A stretch of 48,943 nt of DNA from an uncultured Prochlorococcus sp. (GCA_902612005.1 CACMCA010000010.1:1-48943), one strand, 5' to 3'; shown: positions 28,260 through 38,880, counted from the first letter of the stretch. Numbers and translations are program-made. The notes: a model not told the origin generated them from the letters alone.

Positions 28260-28847
28260 ATGCAAAATAAATTGTCGTTTCATCAAACTTCAGCAAGTCT
28301 CGAAATAATCGGATTGCCAGATTATTCCAATAATGAAAATAAAGATCAAATTTCTATAATTTCTCAATGGAAATTAACCATAGTTGATAAACCACTTATT
28401 GAAGGCAAAATAGAACATTTAGGGCCTATTATGGATGCTTTTTATATTTATTCAAATCTTTTAATCAAAAACGAAACCCCAATATATGAGTCTAAATTAA
28501 TTGATATAAAAGCCGATAATCTCCACATACATAACATTGTTCTCAAGAGCTCTAAACCAAATGTAAATCCATTAAATATAAAGATTGGTAACACATCTTT
28601 GTCAGACACCATAAATTGTTTTGATCAGTTAAATGAATCATCAAAAGTAAGAATAAAGAAAACTGTGGTATCTAATTACATACCTAAAAAAGGAAGATTT
28701 GGTTTAAACAGCAAAGTTAAATTTTTGAATTTCATTATGCCGCCTTTTATTGCAATTTTTTCCTTAATTCTATGCTCCTCTACTTTTATTTATTTTTATA
28801 ATCCTATTGAAGATAAAGAAAAAAATGAACTAATAAATCCAGAATAA
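28260..28847 (+). CDS. DUF4335 family protein
   Basis: A 195-residue protein. The first half is beta-rich and matches the start of DUF4335 (LSFHQTSASLEIIGLPDYS, then ISQWKLTIVDKPLIEGKIEHL). The second half has a basic linker and one membrane helix near residues 160-182 (FIMPPFIAIFSLILCSSTFIY). DUF3038 and DUF4335 genes are commonly adjacent in cyanobacteria, which supports both calls and suggests joint function. The function itself is unknown. Confidence 0.75.
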   Translation: MQNKLSFHQTSASLEIIGLPDYSNNENKDQISIISQWKLTIVDKPLIEGKIEHLGPIMDAFYIYSNLLIKNETPIYESKLIDIKADNLHIHNIVLKSSKPNVNPLNIKIGNTSLSDTINCFDQLNESSKVRIKKTVVSNYIPKKGRFGLNSKVKFLNFIMPPFIAIFSLILCSSTFIYFYNPIEDKEKNELINPE

Positions 28848-28935
28848 AGAGCCATTAGCATCTTGAATATAAGCACGATATTATAGGTTAATTTCTTTTC
28901 AGAGTAATTCAAATTTATTCTTTGACCTTTTTGGT

Positions 28936-29304
28936 ATGGCAGATTTAAACATCCCAAATTTGAATACTAAATCTGATAAATATATTTTTAAAAAAAAATT
29001 AAATTTAAGAAGAAAATCTAAAAGAAGACTATTTACTGAATCTTTCATTTTGTTTATTTTTAGTGTTTTATTAGTTTATATAAATTACTTAATTCCTAAT
29101 AAAAATTTTCTGCTAAGGAATTTACCTTTGACAATTAATAAATCTTTTTTATTAATAATTGATTTGTTTTCATATCTCTATGAAATATTCTTGGTGATTT
29201 TTATTTTTGCCTCTTCTTTTACTGCTGTGTTTTTAATAATAGGTTCTTTTAATAGGTTATTTAGAGTATGTACTAGAAAGTCAAAGAAGATAAGTTATAA
29301 ATAA
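28936..29304 (+). CDS. Membrane protein of unknown function
   Basis: A 122-residue protein. A basic N-terminus (KKKLNLRRKSKRRLF) is followed by two or three membrane helices (about 36-53, 68-85 and 84-106). It ends in a basic tail (RVCTRKSKKISYK). The positive-inside rule puts both ends in the cytoplasm if there are two helices. No family is recognised. Its stop lies three bases from the stop of an opposing small gene. Confidence 0.55.
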   Translation: MADLNIPNLNTKSDKYIFKKKLNLRRKSKRRLFTESFILFIFSVLLVYINYLIPNKNFLLRNLPLTINKSFLLIIDLFSYLYEIFLVIFIFASSFTAVFLIIGSFNRLFRVCTRKSKKISYK

Positions 29305-29306
29305 TT

Positions 29307-29468
29307 TCAAATAGGTTGCATTAGCCCACCACTCCCTGAATCGGAATCATCATCATCATTTTCTGTTTCTTCGCCGAATAATGCAAATATACCAAGAACA
29401 ATTGATGAAAGAATGATTGATAAGGGTAAAATCGAAGTTTGGATTCCGACGTCTATATATTCACCCAT
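29307..29468 (-). CDS. Small single-span membrane protein with Asp-rich tail
   Basis: The minus strand from the ATG at 29468 reads MGEYIDVGIQTSILPLSIIL, then SSIVLGIFALFGEETENDDD and a Gly/Ser tail ending GGLMQPI: 53 residues in all. One membrane helix at about residues 12-31 precedes a strongly acidic DDDD stretch. It is convincing as a protein because of the coherent hydrophobic/acidic architecture, and it is missed by a 60-codon cutoff. I recognise no family, though small thylakoid subunits look similar. It lies downstream of mfd on the same strand. Confidence 0.7.
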   Translation of the reverse strand: MGEYIDVGIQTSILPLSIILSSIVLGIFALFGEETENDDDDSDSGSGGLMQPI

Positions 29469-29546
29469 AAAACAAATAAATTTTTATAAACCTAACCGAA
29501 ATCAAACTCTTTCGCGGATATTAAATAATTATTTAATAATTTATTC

Positions 29547-32500
29547 TCATTTAATAAGAAGTTCTTTATCGAAATTCTTTATTTCTCTTTCAAAAGAGCT
29601 GAACCATAACATTAGTTGATCAATTTGATTTTGAATTTCAGTTGCTCCTAAACCCCTTATGGTTATGATTGATAATTGTTCTCCTTCATCAAAATTAAAT
29701 TTATTTTGAACACTACTTGGTAAGGAATTTTTAAGAATTTTAAAAGTAGAATTTTTTAATTTGGTTTCTATCACGATGTTTGGCTTTTTGAGTTTGATCT
29801 TATTAAGACCACATTTTTTAGCTAGTAATTTTAGTCTCATGATTAGAATTAAGGACTCAACAGGTTTGGGTAAGGTACCATATCTATTCACCCAGTCTGT
29901 AGCTAATTCAGTTAACTCATCATTGTTTGAACATTCAGTAGCAAATTTGTAAGCCGCAAGCTTCTCTTCTCTGTTTAATATCCATGTTGCAGGTATAAAT
30001 GCATTTATTGGGAGATCAATTTGTGTGTCGCTAACTTCTGGTATTTCTTGCCCACTAATTTCTGAAATAGCCTCATGGAGCATTTCTATATATAAATCAT
30101 AGCCAATAGCATTAACCTTCCCACTTTGTTCTTCTCCCAGTAAACTTCCGACACCTCTTATTTCCATATCTTTAATTGCAAGTTGGTATCCACTTCCTAG
30201 TTCTGAAAAGTCTTTAATCGCTTTTAATCTTTGTTTTGCATCGTTATTAATTTTATTTATATTTGGATAAAATAACCAAGCATGTGCTTGTACACCGCTT
30301 CTACCGACTCTTCCTCTAAGTTGATAAAGTTGTGAAAGTCCAAATTTGTGTGAGTCTTCAATAATAATTGTATTTACTTTAGGGATGTCTAATCCACTTT
30401 CAATGATCGTTGTGCATATCATTAGATCTACTTCTCCATTATTAAAAGTAATCATTGCATTTTCAAGATCTGTTTCGTTCATTTGCCCATGAGCAACAAT
30501 AAATTTTAAGCTTGGAAACATATTTTTTAATTTGTTTACAGCTTGATCAATATCAGAAATTCTTGGAAGAACATAGAATATTTGACCTCCCCTATCAAGT
30601 TCTTGATTAATTGCAGTTCTTATAACATCCATATCTATTTCAGATAAATATGTTTTTATTGATCTTCTTGATGGAGGAGGGGTATTTAATAAGCTCATTT
30701 GTCTCAGTCCAGATAAGCTCATATAAAGAGTTCTTGGAATTGGTGTTGCCGAGAGAGTTAACACGTCTATGTTGGTTTTGATTTTTTTAATTTTCTCCTT
30801 TTGTCTTACTCCAAATCTTTGTTCTTCATCAATAACGAGTAGTCCTAAGTTTTTAATTTCAATTTCTTTTCCTAAAATTTGGTGCGTTGCTACAACTAAA
30901 TCAATTTTGTTATTTTTTAACCCTGCATAAATTTCCTTTCTCTCATTAACTGTTTTGAATCTATTGAGTAATGAAACTTTTATTGGGTAAGGTGAAAATC
31001 TATTATTTATTGTTCTCCAATGTTGCTGAGCTAAGATTGTTGTGGGCGCTAATAATATTACCTGTTTGCCTGATGTAATAGCTTTAAAAATAGCCCGAAC
31101 AGCGACTTCTGTTTTGCCAAATCCTACATCTCCACAAACTAGCCTGTCCATTGGCTTATCACTTTCCATATCAGATTTTATTTCTTCTACAGCAGTAATT
31201 TGATCAGGTGTTGGTTGATATGGGAATGATTCCTCTAATTCATCTTGCCACGGACCATCTTCTGGGTATATGTGCCCTTTTAATTTTTCTCTCTTTGCAT
31301 AAAGTTTTAATATATCGACAGCAACTTTTTTGATTTGTTTCTTATTTTTATCTTTGATTCTTTCCCATTCTGTTCCTCCTAATTTATTTATTTTTGGCTT
31401 TATTTTTCCGCTTGATCTATATCTGTTAACACTACCAAGTTGATCAGCGGCAACACTTATCTTCCCATCTTGATACTGAATGACTAAATAATCTCTTGAA
31501 TCTCCAGTTATATTTATTTTTTCTATTTTTATAAATTTTCCTATTCCATGATTTTTATGAACTATAAAATCACCCGGACTAATCTTATTCACATTTATAT
31601 TTGAATTTACACTTCTTTTTTTTCTTCTTATGAATACATTATTAAAAAGAGATTGTTGTGAAAATAATTCTTTATCTGTTATTAGGACAACCTTCCAAAT
31701 CGGAAGATAAAAACCCTCGATTTCATAATTATGCTTGTTTTTTATAATTAAAGGGGTTGAATTATTAATTGACTTTAATGATTCATCAATATCATTAGGA
31801 TTGTTTAAGAGGTTTGTATTACATTCGTGCTCAAAAAGTAGAGTCCTAGTTCTCAATGGCTGTGCTGATAATATCCATACTTTTTCATTATTTTTTATAT
31901 TATTATTTATATCATTGGATAATTTTCCTATATTTTTAGAGTAGGAATTTAATTTTTTATCGTTTAACAAAAACCTATTATTAATATTGACTTTAGATTC
32001 AAATTCATAAAATTTTATTAAATTAAAATTTCCTAGTGAATTTAATATTTCGTCAAACTTTAAATGCAAATTAGGTTTGACTTCTAAATTAATATCATTA
32101 TTTTTAAGGTTTTCATCTAATTCATTGGCACAATTATCAAAATTACTTTCTGAATCTAGAAACCAATTATTTGCAAATTTTTTACAATCTTCTAATTCAT
32201 CAATTACTAGAATTGTTTCCCTATTTATAAAATCTATTATATTTGAGGGTTGTTTTTCAATTATTCCTAGATAACGATCAAGATTATTTTTATTTATATC
32301 TTCTGAATTGAAAATACTGTTCTTAGATAAATTATTTAACTTATCTTTTATTAGCAAATCAAATCCAGCCTGTATTATTTCAATATTATTGATACTTTCT
32401 AATGTTTTCTGTGTATGCGGATCATATTCTCTTATTTTCTCAATTACATTATCAAAAAATTCCAATCTTACAGGAAACTCATTATTGACAGGATAAATAT

Positions 32501-33053
32501 CTATTATTTCCCCTCTCCTACTCCAGAATCCTTCTGTTGAAGTTACATTTTCCTTTTTATAACCTAGCAAAGTAAGTTTATTTGCTAATTCTTGAATCTC
32601 GATTTGAACCCCTTTTTGCAAATCTAACTTGTTTTTTATTAATAAGTTTTTATTTATTAGATGAGGTTGTAGTGATCTCTCTGTTGATATAACAATATTA
32701 AGTTCTTTTTTTTCATTTTTTATTAATTTTGATATAACAGTAAGCTGAGTAAATTCAATCTCTTTGGATTTATTAATTGATGCGTATGGTAGATGCTCTG
32801 TTGGTGGATAATATAAAACTGCTTTATCATTTATACTTTCAAAATAACCAATCCATTTGTAGGCAATTTCTATATTAGGACAAATTAATAATATATTTTT
32901 TTCTTCTTTTTTTGCGATGCTATTCAAGATTATTGATTTTGCATATCTACTTGAACCAACAATATTTAATTCTTTATTTTTTGAAATTCTTTTTATTAAT
33001 TCAGAAGTAATTTGTGAGTTTGAAATATAATTAACTAAAGTATTTAAACTCAT
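29547..33053 (-). CDS. mfd: Transcription-repair coupling factor Mfd
   Basis: The 1168-residue protein has the expected order. A UvrB-like N-terminal domain (KLTLLGYKKENVTSTEGFWSRRGEIIDIYPV in part) precedes an RNA-polymerase-interacting domain with FIVHKNHGIGKFI. The RecG-like translocase has Walker A VCGDVGFGKTEVA, the DEEQ box, SATPIPRTL and RGRVGRSG, and a C-terminal TRCF domain follows. It removes RNA polymerase stalled at DNA damage and recruits UvrA. Length is normal for cyanobacterial Mfd. Confidence 0.98.
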   Translation of the reverse strand: MSLNTLVNYISNSQITSELIKRISKNKELNIVGSSRYAKSIILNSIAKKEEKNILLICPNIEIAYKWIGYFESINDKAVLYYPPTEHLPYASINKSKEIEFTQLTVISKLIKNEKKELNIVISTERSLQPHLINKNLLIKNKLDLQKGVQIEIQELANKLTLLGYKKENVTSTEGFWSRRGEIIDIYPVNNEFPVRLEFFDNVIEKIREYDPHTQKTLESINNIEIIQAGFDLLIKDKLNNLSKNSIFNSEDINKNNLDRYLGIIEKQPSNIIDFINRETILVIDELEDCKKFANNWFLDSESNFDNCANELDENLKNNDINLEVKPNLHLKFDEILNSLGNFNLIKFYEFESKVNINNRFLLNDKKLNSYSKNIGKLSNDINNNIKNNEKVWILSAQPLRTRTLLFEHECNTNLLNNPNDIDESLKSINNSTPLIIKNKHNYEIEGFYLPIWKVVLITDKELFSQQSLFNNVFIRRKKRSVNSNINVNKISPGDFIVHKNHGIGKFIKIEKINITGDSRDYLVIQYQDGKISVAADQLGSVNRYRSSGKIKPKINKLGGTEWERIKDKNKKQIKKVAVDILKLYAKREKLKGHIYPEDGPWQDELEESFPYQPTPDQITAVEEIKSDMESDKPMDRLVCGDVGFGKTEVAVRAIFKAITSGKQVILLAPTTILAQQHWRTINNRFSPYPIKVSLLNRFKTVNERKEIYAGLKNNKIDLVVATHQILGKEIEIKNLGLLVIDEEQRFGVRQKEKIKKIKTNIDVLTLSATPIPRTLYMSLSGLRQMSLLNTPPPSRRSIKTYLSEIDMDVIRTAINQELDRGGQIFYVLPRISDIDQAVNKLKNMFPSLKFIVAHGQMNETDLENAMITFNNGEVDLMICTTIIESGLDIPKVNTIIIEDSHKFGLSQLYQLRGRVGRSGVQAHAWLFYPNINKINNDAKQRLKAIKDFSELGSGYQLAIKDMEIRGVGSLLGEEQSGKVNAIGYDLYIEMLHEAISEISGQEIPEVSDTQIDLPINAFIPATWILNREEKLAAYKFATECSNNDELTELATDWVNRYGTLPKPVESLILIMRLKLLAKKCGLNKIKLKKPNIVIETKLKNSTFKILKNSLPSSVQNKFNFDEGEQLSIITIRGLGATEIQNQIDQLMLWFSSFEREIKNFDKELLIK

Positions 33054-33127
33054 TTATAGTTATCAATCTTGATTACGAATATTCGACATATTATATTAGA
33101 TTTTATAATGATTGTGAATAATATTCG

Positions 33128-33838
33128 ATGGATTCAGCCGCAATAAATTTTTTTATACCCACACTAGATCAGGTTGACAGTTGGTACGAAATCTTTACAC
33201 TTTTACCAATATTAATTGCTCTAGAATTATTATTGTCGGCTGATAATGCTGTCGCACTAGCTTCTCTTACTAAATCTCTTGAAAGTTCAGAATTAAGGTC
33301 AAGAGCCTTAAATATTGGTATAACGATATCTTTATTATTTAGAATTATTCTCATCATATTATCTAATGTTCTTCTCAAGTTTATTCTTATTAGAGTTTTT
33401 GCTGGTTTTTATTTAATTTACTTATTCTTCTCTAATGTTTTTTTAAATTCAGATATAGAAAAAGTTGAAAATGACAAAGATAATAATAAAAATAATTTTA
33501 TGTTCTTAAGGGTTGTAGCACTTCTTTCAATTACTGATTTTGCATTTTCCATAGACAGTATCACTACTGCAGTTGCTATTAGCGATCAGTACATATTAAT
33601 TATATTTGGAGCAGTTATTGGGGTATTAGCCTTAAGATTTACATCGGGTATTTTTCTAAAACTTCTGGATATATTTTCTAGATTAGAAACTGCAGGTTAC
33701 GTAGCAATTTTAATTGTGGGGATTAAGCTTTTACTAAACACGTTAATTAAAGAGTCTATTCTTCCAGACTATTATTTTTATATTTTGATTCTTTTTGCCT
33801 TCATTTGGGGATTCTCTAAAAAAGAATCTAAAACTTAA
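33128..33838 (+). CDS. TerC family integral membrane protein
   Basis: A 236-residue protein with about seven helices and the two conserved acidic motifs of TerC. LELLLSADNAVALASLT lies in an early helix and LSITDFAFSIDSITTAVAIS in the middle; the acidic residues (Asp, Asp/Ser) are thought to bind a metal. Homologues act in metal export or tellurite resistance, and a plant TerC is needed for thylakoid membrane protein assembly. The function here is family-level only. Its stop overlaps that of the convergent fmt gene (TTAA). Confidence 0.85.
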   Translation: MDSAAINFFIPTLDQVDSWYEIFTLLPILIALELLLSADNAVALASLTKSLESSELRSRALNIGITISLLFRIILIILSNVLLKFILIRVFAGFYLIYLFFSNVFLNSDIEKVENDKDNNKNNFMFLRVVALLSITDFAFSIDSITTAVAISDQYILIIFGAVIGVLALRFTSGIFLKLLDIFSRLETAGYVAILIVGIKLLLNTLIKESILPDYYFYILILFAFIWGFSKKESKT

Positions 33839-34821
33839 TCTGAGAGATTTTCACCTACTGATGGCTTTAACTGTTGTATCAATTGATTTTTGCTAGATAT
33901 ATTTTTGCCTTCTAGTTTTGCTTCTAACAAAATAATAGGATCAGTTTTAGTTGAAATTATTATTCCTTCATTTTCTATGACAGAAAGTATAATACCTGGT
34001 TTTGAATAATTGTTTATGAAAAGGTATTTTTCGTTTTTAATTTCATCACTACTCAAAATTTTGATTTTAAGTATTTTTAGGTTCTTATTTCTAAAAGTTG
34101 TATTTGCTCGTGGATATAATGCTTTTATTTTTCGATAAATTTTAATAGCCTCATCACTCCAATCCACTTTAAAGTCTGATTTTTCAATCATTCTTGCGTA
34201 AGTAATTTCTCTTCCAAGAGTATTTTGTTTTGTTAATTGAGAATTAGTATTTTTATTAATATTTTCTTCAAGTAATGATGAAGCATTTAAAAATAATTTT
34301 GCAGATAACATACTAAGTTTTTCCGATAATGTACTTAAATTATCGTTATTATCGATTTTAATTTTTTCTTCCAGTAATAAGTCGCCAGTATCCAGTCCCT
34401 CATTCATTTTCATAATTCCTACACCAGTAAATTCATCGCCTTTTATTAGTGACCATTGGATTGGTGCAGCACCACGCCATCTTGGAAGTAATGAAGCATG
34501 TGCGTTCCAACAACCAAATTTTGGGATTTTCAATATCTCTTTGGGTAAAATTTTCCCGTAAGCTATAACAATAAATAAATCACAAGATAGTGATTTAAGT
34601 TCATTTATAAAATTTGTATTGTCTCTGATTTTTGCTGGAGTATAAATTTTTAAAGATTCTTGCTCGGCAAAGCTTTTTACAGGTGAGGATATTAATTTAT
34701 TTCCCCTAGATCTTTTCTTATCCGGTTGGCTAACTACTGCAATTACCTCGTGCTTAGATTTAATAAATATATCAAGGCTAGCAATTGAATATTCAGGTGT
34801 TCCCCAGAATATAATTCTCAC
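33835..34821 (-). CDS. fmt: Methionyl-tRNA formyltransferase
   Basis: A 328-residue protein opening with IIFWGTPEYSIASLDIFI. It has the catalytic region GCWNAHASLLPRWRGAAPIQWSLIKGDEFTG (quoted in part), with Asn, His and the SLLP-RWRGAAP signature, and GLDTGD after it. A C-terminal OB-like domain follows. It formylates initiator Met-tRNA, so it is the functional partner of the tRNA-fMet also in this window. The GTG start at 34821 overlaps the TGA of pmbA (GTGA). Confidence 0.97.
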   Translation of the reverse strand: MRIIFWGTPEYSIASLDIFIKSKHEVIAVVSQPDKKRSRGNKLISSPVKSFAEQESLKIYTPAKIRDNTNFINELKSLSCDLFIVIAYGKILPKEILKIPKFGCWNAHASLLPRWRGAAPIQWSLIKGDEFTGVGIMKMNEGLDTGDLLLEEKIKIDNNDNLSTLSEKLSMLSAKLFLNASSLLEENINKNTNSQLTKQNTLGREITYARMIEKSDFKVDWSDEAIKIYRKIKALYPRANTTFRNKNLKILKIKILSSDEIKNEKYLFINNYSKPGIILSVIENEGIIISTKTDPIILLEAKLEGKNISSKNQLIQQLKPSVGENLSD

Positions 34822-36170
34822 GCGTCACCAGTTATTGATAATTCATCTACCCATATATGTGGAGAAATCCCACTTGTCGTTACCTCTTGGCTTGATTCAA
34901 TATTTACTATATTTTTCAAAAGATATTTGATATCCCCTGCCACAGTGGCAGATTCTATTGAGATTTTTTTACCTTTTTTATAGAGCCATCCATCAAATGG
35001 AAGAGAGAATGAACCTTGACTTGCTCTAACACCTGCATGGATTGCGTTTAATTCTTCAATATAAACAAATTCTCCTTCATAAGTAGAGTGATCTAATGAT
35101 ATTTTTAGATCAGAGTTTTCATCTGATTTCTCAACTACTATCCAATCAGGAGATACTGAAACTTTTGATCCTAGTCCAGCGTGGCCTGTTGGTTTTGTTT
35201 TAAATATTCTTGCAGTTGATTCAGAATGTATAAAATTTTCAATTTTCCCTTTGTTAATTAAACATAGTCTTTTGGTTGGAGTTCCTTCTCCATCAAATGG
35301 TGATGAAGAAATATTCTTTTCGTGAAGACCATCATCATAAATATTAAGTGCTTCTGTAGATAGCTTCTCTCCAATAGAATTTTTATTTGATAAGCTGACT
35401 CCATCTAAAATGCTTCTAGCATTAAACATTGAACTAAAGGCATTAATAATCGTTAAAAAAGACTCTGGAGAAAAACATATTAAATATTTATCAGTTTTAA
35501 TAGATGAATAATTTAAATGAGAAATTGTTTTATTAGAAGCGTCATTAATACACGAATCAATATCTATATCTTCAACTCCATATCCAAGCTTTACAGAACC
35601 TGAGCTACGAGGTTTCTTATTTTTTTCTTCTGCTCTTGCATATAAATAAAGTGCAGCTTGACTTTTGGAATAACTCCGAAAGGCACCATCACTATTTGCA
35701 TAAACTCTTTCATAAAAACTCTCAGATAGACCATTATAGGGAACAGATTTTATTGATTCATGGCTTTCTAAAAGTTTTACTTCTGCTTCTCTTAAAATCG
35801 TAAGTAGTTTTTTAATTCCAACAGGATTTCTTTTTTTTGCGTCCTTAATTTCAATAGGATCCTTGGATAGTGGAGAGAATTCTGTTCTTTCATTCTTGTT
35901 ACCAAAATCAGATGCAATATTTGCTAGATTTAGAGCCTTTTTAATGCCAGATTCACTAATATCACTTGTTGTTGTAATACCAACTAAATTAGATTCGTTC
36001 CAAACTCTTAAAGTTAAAATTTGCTTTTGTGATGCCTTAAGTTGTTTAGCCTCACCTTTATCTACTTGCACAGAATAATCATTAGTAAAGCTTGCACCAT
36101 AATCCCATTTTTTAAGATTTAGAAAATCTGCAGCTTTGGAGATTTGAGCTGTAATTTCTTTTGAATTCAT
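34818..36170 (-). CDS. pmbA: TldE/PmbA, inactive-subunit homologue of the TldD/E protease
   Basis: A 450-residue member of the U62 family. It has no HExxxH motif, as expected of TldE. Features include SVQVDKGEAKQLKASQKQ near the start, LNIYDDGLHEKNISSSPFDGEGTPT and EELNAIHAGVRASQGSFS. TldE forms a heterodimer with TldD, in which the metal site sits in TldD. The complex cleaves unfolded or modified peptides. The gene follows tldD by three bases and is coupled to fmt. Confidence 0.94.
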   Translation of the reverse strand: MNSKEITAQISKAADFLNLKKWDYGASFTNDYSVQVDKGEAKQLKASQKQILTLRVWNESNLVGITTTSDISESGIKKALNLANIASDFGNKNERTEFSPLSKDPIEIKDAKKRNPVGIKKLLTILREAEVKLLESHESIKSVPYNGLSESFYERVYANSDGAFRSYSKSQAALYLYARAEEKNKKPRSSGSVKLGYGVEDIDIDSCINDASNKTISHLNYSSIKTDKYLICFSPESFLTIINAFSSMFNARSILDGVSLSNKNSIGEKLSTEALNIYDDGLHEKNISSSPFDGEGTPTKRLCLINKGKIENFIHSESTARIFKTKPTGHAGLGSKVSVSPDWIVVEKSDENSDLKISLDHSTYEGEFVYIEELNAIHAGVRASQGSFSLPFDGWLYKKGKKISIESATVAGDIKYLLKNIVNIESSQEVTTSGISPHIWVDELSITGDA

Positions 36171-36173
36171 ATC

Positions 36174-37598
36174 CTATCTTCCGCCAACAGTAATTGAATC
36201 AACCTTAATATGAGGTTGGCCAACAGTTACGTTGACACTTCCACTAATGGATCCACAGAATCCAGGTGCTAATTCGAGGTCATTTCCGCACATTGATATT
36301 TTTGGCATAACTTCTTTAGCCTCACCAATCAAAGTTGCTCCCTTTACTGGACTAGTTAATTTTCCATTTTTAATAAGATATCCTTCTTCTACCGCAAAAT
36401 TAAATTGTCCTGTAGCTCCTACACTGCCACCACCCATTGATTTGCAGTAAAGACCATCACTAATACTATTGATTAAATCCTCTTTCGAGTGCTCACCTTT
36501 AGCTATATAAGTATTTCTCATTCTTGAAGCTGCAGCAAAAGAATAATTTTGTCTTCTTCCACTTCCTGTTCTTTTATGACCAGTTCTTAATTCACCTGCC
36601 CTATCTGATATGAATTTTTTTAAAATTCCATCTTTTATGAGAACTGATTTTTCGGGTTCCATACCTTCATCATCTACTGATAATGAACCAAAGGATCCTT
36701 CTGATATCCCTTCATCTATTGCTGTTACTGATTCATGAGCAATTTTTTCATTCAATTTATTCTCAAAAGGTGTTGTTCCTCTCTCTATTTGAGTAGTTTC
36801 AAGTAAATGACCGCAGGCTTCGTGGAATATAACCCCACCAAACTTATTAGCTAATACAACAGGCATTTGTCCCGCATCAACATAATCTGCATACAACATA
36901 TTCATTGAACTTTCAAACACATCATTAGCTGCTTTTTCGTGATCCCATAATCTGAATTCATTAGGCATCCCTGATGATCCAAATCTTCTACTTCCACTAG
37001 ATCTATATTGGGCATCACTAGCAATTACGTTAAGTCCAACTGTTTGATGCAACCTAATATCGGAGGCATAGGTTCCATCGCTGGAGGCAATAATAACTTC
37101 TTGCAGATTTCTTGAGTAACTTCCTTTTCTAGTTATGATTTTATTATTCTTTTTTAGAGATTTTGTGCTGACTAATAGTTTTTCACTTATCTCATGAATC
37201 GATGGAACTTCATTAATCCATTTTTTCTTGGATAAACTATAGTCTCTATGGTTATTTAAACCGTTAAATACTTCTCTTTTTTTGTTGTCTGTTATGTCTA
37301 ACATCTCAATAGCCTGAGAAACCGATCTCATCAAGCCGTGCTTTGTTAAATCATTTGTACTTACAAATCCATCCTTTTTTTCTTTGAAGATTCTAATTCC
37401 AGCACCCTTTCCAAATGATGGACTTACGCTTGTAATAAAATCTTCTTCAGCTAGCACGCTTGAGTTGTCGGTATTCTCTATAAATATTTCTACAAAATCA
37501 GCGCCAAGTCCAATACCATAGAAAATAATTTCTTCTAATAAGTCTTTATTGCAACTACCAAAAACGATTTCATTTGATTTTATTTGTGACGAAAGCAT
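36174..37598 (-). CDS. tldD: TldD, metallopeptidase subunit of the TldD/E protease
   Basis: A 474-residue protein carrying the zinc motif FHEACGHLLE in its middle, plus LANKFGGVI before it and TGSGRRQNYSF and GATLIGEAKEVMPKI after it. These are the hallmarks of TldD (peptidase family U62). The metal-binding His-Glu-x-x-x-His is intact, so it is a likely active subunit, unlike the neighbouring PmbA. It lies 30 bases downstream of acsF on the same strand. Confidence 0.96.
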   Translation of the reverse strand: MLSSQIKSNEIVFGSCNKDLLEEIIFYGIGLGADFVEIFIENTDNSSVLAEEDFITSVSPSFGKGAGIRIFKEKKDGFVSTNDLTKHGLMRSVSQAIEMLDITDNKKREVFNGLNNHRDYSLSKKKWINEVPSIHEISEKLLVSTKSLKKNNKIITRKGSYSRNLQEVIIASSDGTYASDIRLHQTVGLNVIASDAQYRSSGSRRFGSSGMPNEFRLWDHEKAANDVFESSMNMLYADYVDAGQMPVVLANKFGGVIFHEACGHLLETTQIERGTTPFENKLNEKIAHESVTAIDEGISEGSFGSLSVDDEGMEPEKSVLIKDGILKKFISDRAGELRTGHKRTGSGRRQNYSFAAASRMRNTYIAKGEHSKEDLINSISDGLYCKSMGGGSVGATGQFNFAVEEGYLIKNGKLTSPVKGATLIGEAKEVMPKISMCGNDLELAPGFCGSISGSVNVTVGQPHIKVDSITVGGR

Positions 37599-37628
37599 TT
37601 GAGTCTATAAATATTCTCTATATAAAGA

Positions 37629-38801
37629 TTATCTAATGGATGGTTGGAAATCTTTGCTATCAAGAGGTTTTAATAAGTATAGTCTTAATAACTGGTAACC
37701 GTTTGATAAATATTTAGGTAATTTTTTAAAAGTTTTAGTTACTGTATTTCCCTCACTGCTGGCAATATCAGAGAGAACTTTATTATTCTCAACTATTTTA
37801 TCTAATCTTCCATAAAACGATTTATCATAAACGTCCAGTACTACAGGAAAAACTCTAGCAGAAGTTTCATTTGTTTTATTAATAACATACTGGTCGTAAT
37901 CTTTAGCATCTAATCCTAAAGAAGCGTAGAAATCCTTTTTGATCCCCAAATCCCTTGCATACATAGTTGCAAATACTGCAAGTAAGAAAAACCTTGACCA
38001 TAACTTGGATGTTAATGGAAGATTGTTCAAAAAGTATCTAAATCTATGGAAGTAGTCAAATAGTGGATGTGTAAAAGTAGAGCCCCCAATGGTAATTTTT
38101 TGGCTTAATGATTTAACGGTACGTGGTTGTGCTTTCATTAATGCGTCAAAAAAGTCACCATGCCTATTTTCATCTTGACACCAATTTTCAAAGTAATTAA
38201 AAAGTGGAAAAATCTTGCTATCTGGGTTCTTTTCTAGATGCCTATAAATTGCGATGTATCTCCAATAACCTATTTTTTCGGATAAATAAGTAGCGTAAAA
38301 AATGCTTCGCGGTGGAAAATAAGTGTAGTCTTTATTGGCTGTTAAAAAACCTAGATCTAACTGAAGTCCAAAGTCACTCATAGATTTATTTAAAAAACCT
38401 GCATGTCTAGCTTCATCTCTGGCCATATGAGCAAAACATTCAGCAAGAAGAGGGTTTTTGTTTTTAATCCTCTTACTAAGTTCCTTGTAAAGTAAAAAAC
38501 CGGAGAATTCTGAAGTACAACTTCCCTCTAGAAAATCGACAAAAAGCTCTCTTGTCTCAGGATCCAATTTATCTGCAGCACCTTCAAATTCAGTATTTCT
38601 TACAAAATGATGCCTATTGTAATCTTTCCTAAATTCTTCACATATAGCTTCCAATTCCTCCTCGTTTATAGATAAATCCATATTTTCCATCGCCTCAAAG
38701 TCTGTTGTATAGAATCTTGGTGACAAAATTGTTTCTTTAGCTGGTGTCTTCCCATTATTGACGTCTTTTTTATTTTTTGATTCAACAGTTGATTGAGCCA
38801 T
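37629..38801 (-). CDS. acsF: Mg-protoporphyrin IX monomethyl ester cyclase, aerobic (AcsF/ChlE/CHL27)
   Basis: The 390-residue protein is a diiron enzyme. The iron ligands are visible as Glu98 in TSEFS, Glu130-x-x-His133 in [10 protein letters not shown], and a later pair including [12 protein letters not shown]. It forms the isocyclic ring of chlorophyll by oxygen-dependent cyclisation, so it acts a few steps after ChlH. It has typical family length. It is followed by tldD, pmbA and fmt on the same strand, and a shared transcript is possible, but the 30-base gap does not decide it. Confidence 0.97.
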   Translation of the reverse strand: MAQSTVESKNKKDVNNGKTPAKETILSPRFYTTDFEAMENMDLSINEEELEAICEEFRKDYNRHHFVRNTEFEGAADKLDPETRELFVDFLEGSCTSEFSGFLLYKELSKRIKNKNPLLAECFAHMARDEARHAGFLNKSMSDFGLQLDLGFLTANKDYTYFPPRSIFYATYLSEKIGYWRYIAIYRHLEKNPDSKIFPLFNYFENWCQDENRHGDFFDALMKAQPRTVKSLSQKITIGGSTFTHPLFDYFHRFRYFLNNLPLTSKLWSRFFLLAVFATMYARDLGIKKDFYASLGLDAKDYDQYVINKTNETSARVFPVVLDVYDKSFYGRLDKIVENNKVLSDIASSEGNTVTKTFKKLPKYLSNGYQLLRLYLLKPLDSKDFQPSIR

Positions 38802-38880
38802 CTTTTTTTGATTTATTAATACTATTATTTACTATGATTTGTATTTTCGAGGGAAAAGTTAACTTGGTGTTATTGTTTTT

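Noticed and set aside
33810..33828. Hairpin GATTCT...AGAATC near the terC/fmt junction as a terminator
   Set aside because: The stem lies inside the terC-like coding sequence and lacks a proper U run after it on either strand.
34818..36170. PmbA lacking HExxxH as a third pseudoenzyme
   Set aside because: TldE/PmbA normally lacks the metal motif; TldD next door has it, so this is the standard pair.
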